A stretch of 43,472 nucleotides of DNA from Chara braunii (GCA_003427395.1 BFEA01001012.1:74982-118453), one strand, 5' to 3'; shown: positions 9,630-20,867, counted from the stretch's first letter. The notes: generated from the letters alone by a model not told the origin. Numbers and translations: made by a program.

Positions 9630-10079
9630 CTCCCGTCTCTTTTGCTGCAGGCTGTTCTTTTCTCCGCCATTTTTCCATTCCTAGGGAGGAGGGGAGGTTT
9701 GGTGTAGCAGTAGCAGGGGGAGTGCTATTTGGAGAGGAGCAGGGGGAGTGATCTCGATCTCCCTGCCCGCGAGTGGTAGCAGAAATGCGTCCTTTTTTCA
9801 GTTTTTTAAATCAGGAGTGCGTGTTTAAAATGATGAAGTCTCACCAGGTGGGATTACACTTTTTTTTTCTTTTTCGAACGAGGTAGCCCTTAGCAATGCT
9901 TACATTCATGGAACTGTGGAGGTCTATGAATGTATCCAATCTGACCGCGTTTTCGTCCGCATGAGTATTCCCAAGGGCACGCAATGAAGGACGTGGGCAT
10001 TCAGGATTTGAATTCTTCGAAAGACAGACACGACTCCTCTCTCTCTCCTCGCAATCAGCAGCAAGAGCAGCGGGATCGG

Positions 10080-10082
<3 letters not shown>
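9255..10082. other. intergenic with (TC)n at 9586-9626
   Basis: No gene seen; contains a 41-bp TC run. Confidence 0.5.

Positions 10083-10112
<30 letters not shown>
10083..10112. repeat. (TG)n microsatellite
   Basis: Fifteen TG units, embedded in repeats of the phrase AATCAGCAGCAAGAGCAGCG, which recurs at about 10051, 10322 and 10370. Confidence 0.95.
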
Positions 10113-10113
<1 letters not shown>

Positions 10114-10164
10114 GATCAATGGCAAGAGCGGTGGGAACGAGTCCTTGGGAATACTCAGACACGG

Positions 10165-10165
<1 letters not shown>

Positions 10166-10195
<30 letters not shown>

Positions 10196-10680
10196 TCTCT
10201 CTCTCTCTCTTTCTCTCTCTCCATCTCTCTCTCTCTCTCTCGCTCGCTCTTGTTTCTCTCTCTCCCCGTAATCAGCCGCAAGAGCAGTGTGATCGGGTCT
10301 CTCTCTCTCTCCGTCTCCGCGCAATCAGCAGCAAGAGCAGCGGGATCGGGTGTGTGTGTATCTATGTGGAATCAACAGCAAGAGCAGCGGGAACGGGTCC
10401 CTGACCCGTTCCCCCGGTGCTATCTCAGCCTGTTCTACCGAGGACGTCAATCTCCTTGAATACCTCTCCTTCTCTCCTCTCTGTCTCTCTCTCCTCTGTC
10501 TCTCTCCCCTCTGTCTCTCTCCCCTCGTCCCCTCCTCTGTCTCTCTTCCCTCGCCCCCTCCCCTGTCACTCTCCCCTCATCTCCTCTCTCTATCTCTCTC
10601 CCCCTTCGTCCCGTCCCCTCTCTCTTTCTCTCCTCTCACTCCCCCCCCCCTCTCTCTCCCCTCTCTCTCTCTCTCTCACG
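10166..10680. repeat. TC/CCT-rich pyrimidine tracts
   Basis: (TC)n at 10166-10255 and imperfect CTCTCTCCCCTCGTC-type arrays from 10470 to 10680, separated by copies of the AGCAGCAAGAGCAGCG phrase. Confidence 0.85.
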
Positions 10681-10799
10681 CCGTGCGCGACCACATCTCG
10701 GCTCCTGTCTATTGCGCACGAAATCACAGCGCGGACGCGCGATCCATCCCCCACTTCTTTGTCTTTTCCATCTGTGCCCTCCACTCGCGGGGGAGCGTA

Positions 10800-11173
10800 C
10801 TCAAATCAATCAATCAATCAATCAGTCAATCAATCAATCACGTCGGGCGCTCTCTCTGCGATACGCGCCTGCCGACTCTTTCGTGACAGTTAGTCTGTTT
10901 TTCTTTTTTCCGTTACCACACGTTTGGGAAAAAAAAAGAACAAGTTTGATCAATCAATCAATCAATCAGTCAATCAATCAATTCACTAACGAACTGGGCT
11001 ACGAACCGGACCGCGCTGGAAAGAGAAGAAAAAACTTGATTAATCAATCAATCAATCAGTCAATCAATCAATCAATCTATCAGTCAATCAATCAATCAAT
11101 CAATCAGTCAACCAATCAATCAATCAATCAATTAATTGACTAACGAACTGGGATAGGAACCGGACCGCGCGGG
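10800..11173. repeat. (AATC)n arrays in a composite tandem repeat
   Basis: Three AATC/AGTC tetranucleotide blocks (10804-10839, 10951-10981, 11041-11137). The spacer TAACGAACTGGG..ACCGGACCGCGC occurs after the second and third blocks, giving a composite unit of about 156 bp. Confidence 0.85.
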
Positions 11174-11526
11174 TCGACTTGGTTGGCCGGGCGGCCCCGG
11201 CGGGCAAAGGTCAAGAAAGGTCCCTGTGAAGAGAACAAAATCAAACAAAAATCTAAAAATCTAAAAAATCTGAAAAAGAAACTATGTTATGCAGAAAAAT
11301 ACACTGAACAGCTTTTGCCCCATATTCATATCGAAATTCCTTACCAAATTAAAATAAAAAATCGAAATAAAGAATAACACTAGAAAAGAAATTCCAGTTC
11401 CGTTTCAGTTCCAATTCTCCTAAGGCTGTACACCAAGGTCCAGAGACGAGGGCCACCCGGATCCCGACACCGCAGAGTGAAACAGAGGAGATGCCCACAG
11501 CGCACAGGGAAACAGAGCCCGCCTCT
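11174..11526. other. intergenic with decayed SINE tail-like sequence
   Basis: ACTATGTTATGCAGAAAAATACACTGAACA (about 11280-11311) resembles the flank of the SINE tail at 17.96-18.01 kb in reverse, so a related repeat lies here. Confidence 0.35.
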
Positions 11527-11775
11527 CAGGGGAGGGCGTACTCACACTACCGTCTTTACCCGAATAGAACGCCCAGTTATCACCCGAATAGAACGCCCAG
11601 TCATTGTAGCTGTATTAGGTGCAGCAATAATGACCAGGCGTTCTATTCGGGTGAAGATGGTAGCACTTTCCGAGATGTCTGACTGCACTTCCGGCCCAAC
11701 CTGGATGTATCTGACCGCAATCATGTCCCGAGCTCAGTCGACGAAGTCGTAGTGTGAGTATGCCCTCACTAACAC
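11527..11775. repeat. possible MITE with internal and terminal inverted repeats
   Basis: Terminal pair GAGGGCGTACTCACACTAC / GTAGTGTGAGTATGCCCTC at the two ends. Inside, ACCCGAATAGAACGCC occurs twice directly and once inverted. No clear target duplication. Confidence 0.5.
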
Positions 11776-12209
11776 CGACCCGAGTACACATCAGATGAGA
11801 GAAATGACTCACTCGTCGCCTCTCGCCCACGCCGAGTACACGTCTAACCACTGACGGCCACGACGTCGTCGTCGAAGAGCGCACTTGTCTTTATTGTCAC
11901 TACACTGAGTGGCTCGTCAAGGTAACCCCCAGAAAAAAAAAAGGAAAAAAAAAAAGGAAAAAAAAAAAGGAGAAGAGCATCTATGTAAAGATTGGGAAGA
12001 AAATAACACGGTTTTTTCTTTCTCCCCCATCCTCATCCCTCCGGATTTCCTGCTTGTCAACCCTTGGACATTGTTCCCCCGTTGTTGTTATATTCTCCGC
12101 TCCCCCTTCCTCCTCCTCGTCCGTCGTCCTCCTTTCCGCTATTGGACTTTTTACCTTTCGCCGTCTTGTCGCTGGCCTTGTCCTATGAGATAGCAGTGTG
12201 ATGGCGAAA

Positions 12210-12210
<1 letters not shown>
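11776..12210. other. intergenic, nothing seen
   Basis: Short A-rich tracts at 11930-11970 and C/T-rich sequence at 12010-12180. No gene. Confidence 0.4.

Positions 12211-12299
<89 letters not shown>
12211..12299. repeat. (GA)n microsatellite
   Basis: Pure GA array of about 89 bp. Confidence 0.98.
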
Positions 12300-12302
<3 letters not shown>

Positions 12303-12318
12303 AATCCATTGGTCGCCT

Positions 12319-12615
12319 GGTCGATTAATCAATCAATCTATCCATCCATTCATTCCTCCATCCTGTTGATTAATCATTATGAATCACTATCAATCAATCC
12401 GTGGACCAACCTAATCAATTACAGGAATAGATCGACCAACCAAATCAGCAATCAGTCTATCAACCAAATCAATTCAATGAATGCATGCATGAATGAATGA
12501 ATGAATGAATGAATGAATGAATGAATGAATGAATTATCCATCCATCCATCTCAAATCAAATCAAATCAAATCAAATCAATTCAAATCAAATCAATCAATC
12601 AATCGATCAATCAGA
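12319..12615. repeat. mixed tetra/pentanucleotide arrays
   Basis: ATCA/TCAA-rich sequence, then a TGAA array (12475-12533) and AAATC repeats (12550-12600). Confidence 0.9.
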
Positions 12616-12831
12616 AAAAAAATGATGAGCGACTTGTAGAATCCTTTGCTTATTGCCTTTTTCTCTTGTCGTTTTTTTTTTTTGAGAGGGAATTAGTGGC
12701 TAGTAGGTTGATTGGTCGAATAATAATATACTGATTGGCAGTTAGCCTTCTTTCCCCGACACTTCTTCCCGCTGGTGGGGTGGTGTAGGGTACGAGTCTC
12801 ACTGTGAGTGCAAAGGGAAGATATAGCGGGT

Positions 12832-13002
12832 GGGAGTTGAAGAAGGAGGGGGAGTAGGAGGAGGAGAAAGAGAAGGAGGAAGGGGAGTAGGAGGAGGAGA
12901 AAGAGAAGGAGGAGGGGGAGTAGGAGGAGGAGAAAGAGAAGGAGGAGGGGGAGGCGGAGGGGGAGGAGGAGGTGGAGGAGGTGGAGGAGGAGGAGGGGGG
13001 TG
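12832..13002. repeat. GGA-rich minisatellite
   Basis: Purine-only 36-bp-type units built from GGAGGAGGAGAAAGAGAAGG and GGGGGAGTA, ending in GGAGGTGGAGG triplets. Translated Pro- or Gly-rich frames are artefacts. Confidence 0.9.
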
Positions 13003-14576
13003 CAGGCGACATAACATTGCGGAAGGATGGCCTCTAGAGTGGGTGGGCTGCAACGGCAGCCCTGAGGATTCAAAACGCTGGAGCAAGTAAGAGGGGGATA
13101 GCTGTAAATGGGGGTGCGCTGGAGCAAGGGGTGGGGGTTCTGCCAGATGCAACTCCCCACGAATGAAGCGGAGACATCAAGCAATGCCAGGACTCGATAA
13201 AAACATAAAAAATAGAAAATGTAAGGACTCAATTTAGAGGGTGTTCTTATCGAACCCTGAATAGAGCCCTTTCTCGATAATGTTTTCGAACGACATTGTT
13301 ACGACAACCGAAAAAAAGCGGCAGACACGAAAGAGAGAACGGGCATGGCGTTTGGGCACTCACCGCTTGTGGCTTCGAATTTGGCATCAGAATGGGGCCT
13401 GATTCATGCAGAAGGGCTGCACATGATGTGATTAATTGAATTGGGGAAGGGATCCAAGGGTCGAGGAGTTGCAAGTGTCATCGCAGTATAGCTGACCCCC
13501 CAGCCAACCTTGAGGATGGGGCTATGGGCTAATGCTTGACACTCGGTAGTCAGCGGGGATTGACTTGGGAAAGAGATCGAAGCATCTTAGGGAAGGGATC
13601 GAAGCGTCTTGGGGGTCTCTCTCAGGAACCATCCAACTGCAACTCCTTTGGCGAGGGAGGGTTTCGGCGATTCCTCTTGGAAGGGAAAGAATTCACTCCT
13701 TTGGCGAGGGAGGGCTTCGGCGATTCCACTTGGAAGGAAAATAATTCAGCCAGATTTAACTGCTCTTGTGCGAGAGGACGACTCACAAACCAGTGGTGTA
13801 CTTTACTGAAGGATGATTCAGCCCTTTTCCTGCTCTCAAGGTCCCAGCGTCGATTCTCTGTCCTCATGTGGCATCGGAATGGAGACACCCTTTCTTTGTT
13901 TTTTGTTTTTTTCCCTTAAAGAGGAATTGGATTTTTGTTCATTTCTGCTGCAAGAATACTTCGGTTCAATTCGACCGCCTTTCGTAGAACAGCAATTAGC
14001 AATTCAGCATCATGTGAAAAATGACTTGAAAAAGACAACAAGGATGGGGTGCCGGAAAGAAGAAGGGGGAGAGGAGGACATGGAACATCCAGCTGAGTGC
14101 ATGGTAGGCAAGAGTTTCACAACGATATTGGATGCAGCCAAGCAATGCATGGGGGAATCCTAAAGGAATATAATAGGGCCTCGCCACACTACTGTCGAAA
14201 CAGAGAAGCACGAGTGCATCTTCCTCAGAAAATGATGAGTGCGGTGAGGCCTTAGAGGCTCGCGTGTGCTCTAGTAGCCTTTGCAGGGGTCCGAAGTTGG
14301 AGATGTTGATGCTAAAGAGCTTGGCAGATGTGNGAGTTTTACTGTGTTAGCCCTACCCGTCATCCAGCAACCTTCACTGATTAGCTTGGCTTGTGTGGAG
14401 AGGGAAGGGCTCAATCCACTGCTTGGCCAGTTACTTCGTGGCGTCTGGTGACACAATTGCTGTGAAGCGTTCATCTTTCCACCCACCCCAGGGTGAGGTG
14501 GTTTTCGGCTCCATTCTTTTCTTGGCGAGGAAGTGGAGCTGACAAGCAGAATAAGGGATTTGTCGGGTTACTCTGG
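13003..14576. other. intergenic with 53-bp tandem pair
   Basis: A 53-bp direct repeat lies at 13642-13747 (unit begins ACTCCTTTGGCGAGGGAGG). An N occurs at 14333. No gene recognised in this 1.5 kb. Confidence 0.5.
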
Positions 14577-14580
14577 CCGG

Positions 14581-14885
14581 TTGGTCAGTTTGTCTAGACC
14601 ATCTGGTTGGTCTAATCAGTCCGGTCAGTTGGTCAGCCAGTTGGGTTGGTGCGATAGGTTTGTCCGATTGGTTGGTCCGGCCAGGTCGGTCTTGCTGGCC
14701 TGGTTGGTTGGCTGGTGGCCAGCTTGTCTAGACCATCTAGTTGGTCTAATTGGTCGGGCCAGTTAGTTGGTCAGCCAGTCGGGCTGGTGCGATAGATTTG
14801 TCCGATTCATTGGTCCGGCCGGGTTGGTCTTGCCGGTCCGGTTGGGTGGGTGGGTGGTCGGTTGGTCAGTTGGTCAGTTGGTCGG
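14581..14885. repeat. 134-bp tandem duplication rich in TTGGT
   Basis: TGTCTAGACCATCT starts at 14591 and again at 14725, and the following GGTTGGTC-rich text matches copy to copy. The second copy runs into GGTTGGTCAGTTGGTC repeats. Confidence 0.8.
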
Positions 14886-15117
14886 TTTCCAACTTCGGAC
14901 CTGACCATTCGGACCCTCAACCATCCTGTGGCCATTGGTGGATGCTAGGGTCTTTGAAAATTGGCTGCAGTCCTTTGTAGTGAATGAGGCATGTTTTTCT
15001 AACCCTGCAACAAACACGTGTTGTCACAGGCTTTGCCATATGCTCCATTAGAACTCATAAGAATCCTTGAAATCCATGGGCAAGTGCACCTTTCTCAGCG
15101 GGTGTGAAAGAAGGGCA

Positions 15118-15273
15118 GGTGACAAACGAGCCTGTAGTCGGTGACAGATGAGGCTATAGTTGCTGACAGGCAAGCCTATGGTCAGTGACAGACGAGCCTG
15201 TAGGCGGTGACAGACGGGCCTATAGTCGGTGATAGACGAGCCTATAGTCGGTGACAGACGAACCGATAGTCAC
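15118..15273. repeat. 22-bp minisatellite, about 7 copies
   Basis: Consensus unit GGTGACAGACGAGCCTATAG plus two bases, with one or two substitutions per copy. Confidence 0.9.
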
Positions 15274-15670
15274 TATCGATTCTGGGTTGATAATTTCTCT
15301 GACATATAGGTGGAAAAAGGGCTTCTTTCTTTTTTAGGCATGGTGGCATGCTGTAGGGAATCTGACCAGACTAGTTGCTTCTCTGATGCTGTTTTGGACC
15401 AGGTTTTCTGTACGTCTCTTTGTGGAGTTAACTTGGGAGGAGGGGAGACAAGCAAAAATGGCGAGCAGGTGAGGTTCTTTGGCTGTTACGCCAGTGCACT
15501 ATTGATTTCTCTGGTGGCCAACCAGATAGAAAAGAGAGAGTGCCCTGTCCTGCCAACGAGTACGAATAGGGGCGTGGAGGCCCCTGATCGACATCGGTTG
15601 GTGATCCTCAGAAGACTTAGTGAGGAGGAGGACGCAGAAGAGGCGGCGGCGGCGGAGGTGGTGGTCAGAT
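15274..15670. other. upstream region of the ASH2-like exon
   Basis: No clear promoter motif. An open frame at 15310-15684 in another phase has no recognised domain. An in-frame stop at 15602-15604 bounds the ASH2-like frame on the left. Confidence 0.4.
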
Positions 15671-17528
15671 ATGGAAGGAGGTAAGTGGCCTCCTTCTCCT
15701 CCTCCCAGCACTGTTTTTGCTGGGAGGCACCAACAGCGGCCGGGCCATTGGGGTGTTGAGTGGCAGGAGCAGATTGAGGAGGCACAACATGTGGGGATGG
15801 CTGTGGGCAGCCCATCGTCGAGAGGTGATGTCTCTGGAGAACGAGTGCAGGTGTGGCATGGCGATTATCCTCAGGGAAGCATGGTAAGCCGAACAAGACT
15901 GCCGAATGGGGGCGAAGTGATTGCGGCTGTGGAGGAGGATAGCGAGGAGACGAGAGAGGACAAAAATAGGGAGCTGGATGAGTGCAATGGTGGAGAGCAC
16001 CTCGGCAGAGAAGAGGATGGCAATGCCCATGAGCAGGAGGATGAAGACGATGGAGGCGATGCGGAGACTGCGGTCACAGGAGTCGATAACTTGACTCCTG
16101 GTTGGTTAGGACACTACCACTCTATGATGGGTCGGAGTGCTGAGCAGGGAGTAGGAAGGGTCCAAGAAAGTAGAGACTTGTATGAAGCTTGTGCAGAAGA
16201 CAATGGCGGTCATAATAATGTTGAGGAGGAGGAGGAGGAGGAGGAGGAGGAGGAGGAGGAGGACGACGATGACGATGAAGAGCATGAGAAGAGAACGGCT
16301 GCTGGCCAAGAGTTCATTGACAGGCAGATGGCGGGCGAGTGTGGTGAGAACCCATTGCAGGAAAATAGGTCCAATCCCAACAGGAGCTGGAGTCAGCTGC
16401 TGGAAGGGTCCATGGGGAGCATGAATGAGAAAAGGGGTGAAGAGGGAGAAGGAGGTGGCGCGCCTCGGGAGGTTGACCAGATCGAAGAGTGTGAGGAAGC
16501 AAGGGAGGAGGTTATGAAAGGTGGGGAAGACGACGAGCTAACGGACACAGATGTGAGGGAGCAGCAGATAGAGGCAGAGAAGGCTCCTCTGGTTGATGGC
16601 ACGATGGCAGAGCATGTTGATTACGGCGAGGAAGGAGCGGAAGATCTGGCAGAAGCTGGGACAGGGAGGCTAGACGTTGAGGCATCGGATAAGGGTATCA
16701 CGGATGGAAGTGGTTCGAGAGAGCATGATGGAGAAGAGAGGGAGGAAGGAGAAGGACAAGCAGCAACAAACGGGAGCAGCAGAGGAGCAGATGTCGAAGC
16801 AAGGCAGGCAGGTGGGCGAAGGAAGAGGAAATCGAATGGAAACATGGATGTGTCGGACGAAGGTGCGACGGTGACGAGGCGAGTGAAGAAGAAGGGGTCT
16901 GGGTGCTGGACTAAAGTGGGCAAACGGGGAGCAAAACGAGGGGGAGCTGGCAAGGGTGGAGGGTCTGTTAGTAATCAGCGGCTGAGCCACGGACGGAGCA
17001 GCATGGACAGGCCTGACATCTCGAATATGGTGGCGTTAAACCCAGCTCCCAATTTGATGGATCCTGATGAGCGGCCGGGGGAGCCCATCATGCTGTCGAA
17101 AACACAGAAGGCCAGTCAAATTCAAATAGGACAAGACGGTCTGACCGCAACGAGCTGGAAAGGCTATAGGATGGTGAGGGCTACTCGAGGAGTTGTTGAG
17201 GGAGTGTGGTACTTCGAGATCAAGGTGGACCATCTGGGGAAAACGGGCCACACACGACTCGGATGGTGCAATCAGAAGGGAGATGTTCAAGCGCCTGTTG
17301 GGTATGACCAGAATGGGTATTCGTATCGCGATCTGGAAGGAGTAAAGGTGCACGAAGGGTACCGATTGCCGTATGGCGAGCCATACGGTGAGGGCGATGT
17401 GATCGGGTGTCTGATAAATCTGCCAGATGGTGCTCGATATGCCCCCAAGCCCAGCAAGTTCATCCAGAGAAAGGGGGCTTATTACCTGCAACAAGAGGCT
17501 GGTGACGAGCCGCTTCAGACTGTGCCAG
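15671..17528 (+). CDS. ASH2/TRAUCO-like SPRY protein, long exon, 3' part missing
   Basis: ASH2-family proteins are core subunits of the nuclear SET1/COMPASS complex and stimulate histone H3 lysine 4 methylation; TRAUCO is the Arabidopsis member. I start at the ATG at 15671, the first in frame after the stop at 15602, with G at -3 and +4. The exon gives 619 codons. Residues 1-480 are low-complexity and acidic, with an unbroken Glu/Asp run near 185-205 and basic clusters (RRKRKS and RVKKK near 385-415) that look like nuclear localisation signals. The SPRY domain begins near 491 and holds KGYRMVRATRGV, WYFEIKV, GHTRLGW, APVGYD and GDVIGC. It stops before the expected last SPRY strands. The frame enters a likely intron at 17529 (GT after a VPG codon set, phase 1); the next 25 codons are intronic read-through. 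The downstream exon was not found. A GTAAGT at 15681 could be a donor if exon structure differs. Confidence 0.8.
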
Positions 17529-17709
17529 GTTTGGTGCTTTGGCTGTCCCTATTACTCTTGCTCGTTCTGAGTGTTCTTCCCCCCCCGCGCATAAAGGTTG
17601 GCTAGGCTACCAGGGTGGCCCGGGACCACTTGCCCGGCTGTGCACGTGCGCTAAAAACGAAAAACAAAACCAAACAATTTGGTAAAGAATTTCGATGTCG
17701 AGTCTGAGG
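17529..17709 (+). other. likely start of intron after the SPRY exon
   Basis: Begins GTTTGG after the conserved VPG codons. No further SPRY coding sequence follows before the repeats. Confidence 0.5.
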
Positions 17710-17726
17710 CAAACGTTGTTCAGTTT

Positions 17727-17963
17727 TTGTTTTTTTGTTTTTTTCTTGTTTTGTTAACTAGTACCTAGGCTCCTAACCCCCAGCGGCGGATGGCACGGAC
17801 AAGGATGCATGGAACCCAGACTCCTGCCAAGACCGGCCAAGGGATCAAGCGACCTTCACAGCTGGTAAACACGAAACCTGCCGCAGGCGGCCGTGGGGGA
17901 TAGAACCCACAACCTCCTGAATACCGCTTGCATGCTCAACCAACTGAGCTAGACCGCTGACCC
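17727..17963 (-). mobile_element. tRNA-derived SINE with 17-bp target duplication
   Basis: On the minus strand it begins GGGGTCAGCGG, then A box TAGCTCAGTTGG and B-box-like GGTTCTATCCC (tRNA-like head, 17963 to about 17890), a body with a (CA3-7)-rich 3' end, and identical flanks CAAACGTTGTTCAGTTT at 17710-17726 and 17964-17980. The perfect 17-bp duplication indicates fairly recent LINE-style insertion. Confidence 0.85.
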
Positions 17964-18011
17964 CAAACGTTGTTCAGTTTATTATTCTGCATAGCATAGT
18001 TTTTTCTTAAT

Positions 18012-18222
18012 ACTTTTTTTTTTTTTTTTTGGGNGGGGACCTTGCCTGGCCACCAACATGACCCCCGTGGCCCCATTTGTAGCCCAGAAGGGGAGTAGCT
18101 TGTATGCATTCATTATCAAGCTGCATTGTTTCGGGGTTAATTCGTTCGTATGGCTCCATCTGGATTCGAACTCAGGTCCATATTTCAACAGTTCACGGGT
18201 GTACCAACTGAGATTGGCTCAG
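18012..18222 (-). mobile_element. tRNA-derived SINE with poly(A) tail
   Basis: The minus strand has A-box-like CAATCTCAGTTGGTAC (18216-18201) and a B box GAGTTCGAATCCA (18174-18162). The body is about 130 bp and ends in a 17-nt A tail (T run 18014-18030 on the plus strand). An N lies at 18034. The head matches the SINE at 8384. Confidence 0.75.
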
Positions 18223-18336
18223 TTGCTTCTCTGAGTGTATTTTCAAGCTTGGATGTTCATGGGAATTGCGTGTGATAACCTAGCTCTCTGTTTTGCACCA
18301 TTCGATGCTCTCGTTACCGTTGCTGTTAATTGCAGC

Positions 18337-19388
18337 TGCGAGGACTTTGCCCTCACAGTGGCTGCGAGGAGTTTGCCGTTTTTCAATGCCCAAGGCCCCC
18401 CCCCGCCAAGCAAGTTGCGTGCCCGGCCTAAGTGAAGGCGGGCCTGTATTCGACATGGGATCCCAGTTATGCCATTTCTGCATGGTGGGCGGCAGACAGT
18501 TGCCACACGCCAGTTTGTTACAGAAGCCCTGCTCGTGAGAATCAGATTTTTCGAGGAAGCTTCCAGGTTCCTGGAGGCTTGTGGGTGGAAGCAGGCCTCT
18601 CGGCCTATCAGAAAGCTGGGAACACGTCACAGGATGTGTGGGGTGGTTGGGCGCATCTTGAAGCTGCGATCTCAGGCAACTGTCGGCGTTGGCCTGGGTG
18701 CAGACACTTTGGCCCAACATGAAGCTACTGGGCCCCAGCCCAGCAGGCTCAGCGGAGGCCGAAGCAGGGCGAACTTTCCATCAAGGAAAGTGCTTGCCCC
18801 TGCCCAGGGATATTCTGGCCTAGTTGCGCATTGCGGCCACGCTGCTGCATCATTGCGAAAGCGGCCACTGTAAGGGCAAAGTCCTCGCATTCCATCCCCC
18901 TTTGCTTCGAAAGTCCGCTGAGAGGTGAGAGGGGCGCTGCGGTGGCTGCGGGGCGCATGCGGGTGATGGCGATGGTGGTCTTCGGGTAGGAGACGCATGC
19001 TGTGGGAGGACAGGTGGTGATGAGGGGAGGAGAGAGACACCCACCTGGTGTATGCCGGCAGTCTGCATTGGCGACGTCGTCAATTACATTGGCGACGTCG
19101 TCAATCACATTGGCCTTCAGCTTCGAAGTGACTCCTGTTGCATGAACACAGAGTAGGCTAGTCTAGGCTGAGTAGTATAGGGTGGGCGCTGAGCGCCAAT
19201 CGGGAAAAGCGACATTGGATACTGTGTTGGTGTGGCGAGAGAGAGTCGATGTTGACATTTGAGTTCATCGTATTAGTCTTATTTGGCTTATATCTCAGTG
19301 CATTATGCTTTCTGCCTGGTTCTTGACTACCTGGTCTGCAGCGTGATTTTGCAATTTGGATTTCTGTCTGTCGCTCTCACTCCTTGCA
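18337..19388 (+). repeat. 5' LTR (1052 bp)
   Basis: Starts TGCGAGGACTTTGCCCTCAC and ends CTTGCA, four bases before the primer site. It aligns to the 3' LTR halves at 30620-31020 and 41916-42322. It contains a single CTGGGCCC at 18728-18735, the unduplicated hAT target. It also carries a 20-bp-period tandem ACATTGGCGACGTCGTCAAT and an inverted copy of the polypurine/LTR junction at 18861-18918. Confidence 0.9.
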
Positions 19389-19391
19389 ATT

Positions 19392-19409
19392 TGGTATCGG
19401 AGCTGGTTC
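19392..19409 (+). other. primer binding site, initiator-Met tRNA type
   Basis: TGGTATCGGAGCTGGTTC matches the complement of the 3' end of initiator tRNA-Met (canonical TGGTATCAGAGC) with few changes. It sits three bases after the 5' LTR. Confidence 0.85.
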
Positions 19410-20221
19410 GATATCGCCGTTACCGGCGCTGGTGTCTCTTTTACTTGGTGCGCTGACGAAGCTTCTCCGCAATGAGGATACATTGACACTGGCTTGATTA
19501 GTCCCTCCTGGGTAGAGGGGAGTGGGACCGGAAGGATGTGGCGACAGCAGGTGTATGTGGAGTGATGAGGGCATGATGTAGTTGGCACTGCATTACATTG
19601 TGGGTGGTACCGAGGCTATGACCGGTCATTAAAATGCACGTCGGCTAAATAGGTGAGAAATTTGTGGTTGGGGGCAGCTATCTTCAGGTACGTTGTTCCC
19701 TTACCTTATCTTCCCGCCTCAATCTCCTCTTACCATGAGGAAGAGAGTTCGACTTGAGAGTCCTCTCTTGGTTCAGGAGTCGTGAGCGCTCTACCTTGAG
19801 AGTCAACATTCTTCCTGGTGGCGCATCTGGTGGGAGAGGGCGGTGCCTCTGAAGGGCCCTGGACGAAGCACGGGTCACGATCACAGTCACCATGCCAACC
19901 CACGGGAGTAAAACACTCATGCTTTGCTGCATTGTCCTTTGAGCTCTTGCTGCGCATAGAGGGGTGTGAGGTGAGTCAGCCTTATGGGGGATCGACGTGC
20001 ACCGGACCGTCGTTAAAGATACCTCGGTGGGGAAACCAACTCGCACCGTATGCGAGGATAAAAATAGTACGGACGAGTCTGGCTTCCTCTGCATTACCTG
20101 GGCACAGGGGTGGGCCGTTTGCACACGGTAGACACCACTGCTCTGTTGATGCAATCAGGACGTCGGGTACAAGGGAGGGAAGGTTCCTTTCCAGTTGGGG
20201 CTCGATTGTTCCTATTATTAT
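19410..20221 (+). other. retrotransposon 5' leader
   Basis: No coding content recognised between the primer site and the MITE. Once the two insertions are removed, the leader from primer site to gag is about 1.2 kb. Confidence 0.5.
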
Positions 20222-20604
20222 TAGGGATAATTTGCAAAATGCCCCCATAAATTGAGATACATGCCAAAATGCCCCTAAAAGATACGGGTAGAGTGGAATG
20301 CCCCTCTGACGAAATAAATATTTATGAAATACTCCTGGCGTCGGTTGGACCCCCATCTTTGCAATATACCCCTACCAGGTACCGTCCAACTTTGCAAAAT
20401 GCCTCAGTACTTGCCTACTTCTCCTAGCTATTGCAAAAGGCCAAGGCCCAAACGGGGAGGTCCAGATTGCAAAGTTGCCCACCTGCTTGAGAGGGGCACA
20501 TTACAAAGATTTTGGCCCAAAAGGGCATTTGGCTCTACCCACATCTTTCAAGGGCATTTTGGCATATATCTCAACTTATGAGGGTATTTTGCAAATTATC
20601 CCTA
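20222..20604. mobile_element. 383-bp MITE with ~60-bp terminal inverted repeats
   Basis: Both ends read TAGGGATAATTTGCAAAAT inward and remain similar for about 60 bp (…GAGATACATGCCAAAATGCCC). Flanks ATTATTAT and ATTATCAT (7 of 8) may be a duplication but lie in ATT-rich sequence. Internal text repeats the phrase TTTGCAAAATGCC. Non-coding. Long inverted repeats suggest Mutator-like; hAT-like is possible. Confidence 0.75.
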
Positions 20605-20867
20605 ATTATCATTATTATTATTATTGTTATTATTATTATTCCATTTTCGGATGCATCTGTGCAAGTGATTTACTTTTATTTTTTTGATTAGTTGAGGTGG
20701 ATAGACTGCTAACACCTGACAGACAACTGTAGACTAGAACAGTAGTAGTCTACCGTTTCCGTTCTGTTTTTTTTGCTGCTGTCCGAGAACTGATTGAAAT
20801 AGGAGTGAGATCATTTGCTCAGTTTGTGTATATGTTGTTGACACCACCTGAACGATAGCCTGAGTGA

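Noticed and set aside
10590-10784. Arg/Glu-rich minus-strand frame
   Set aside because: Translation of CT-rich low-complexity sequence.
14168-14260. Short inverted pair TAGGGCCTCGCCACACT / AGTGCGGTGAGGCCTTA as a mini-MITE
   Set aside because: Several mismatches, no target duplication and only about 80 bp long.
17890-17963. Functional tRNA gene
   Set aside because: It has A and B boxes but no proper acceptor pairing, and it is enclosed in a SINE with a target duplication.
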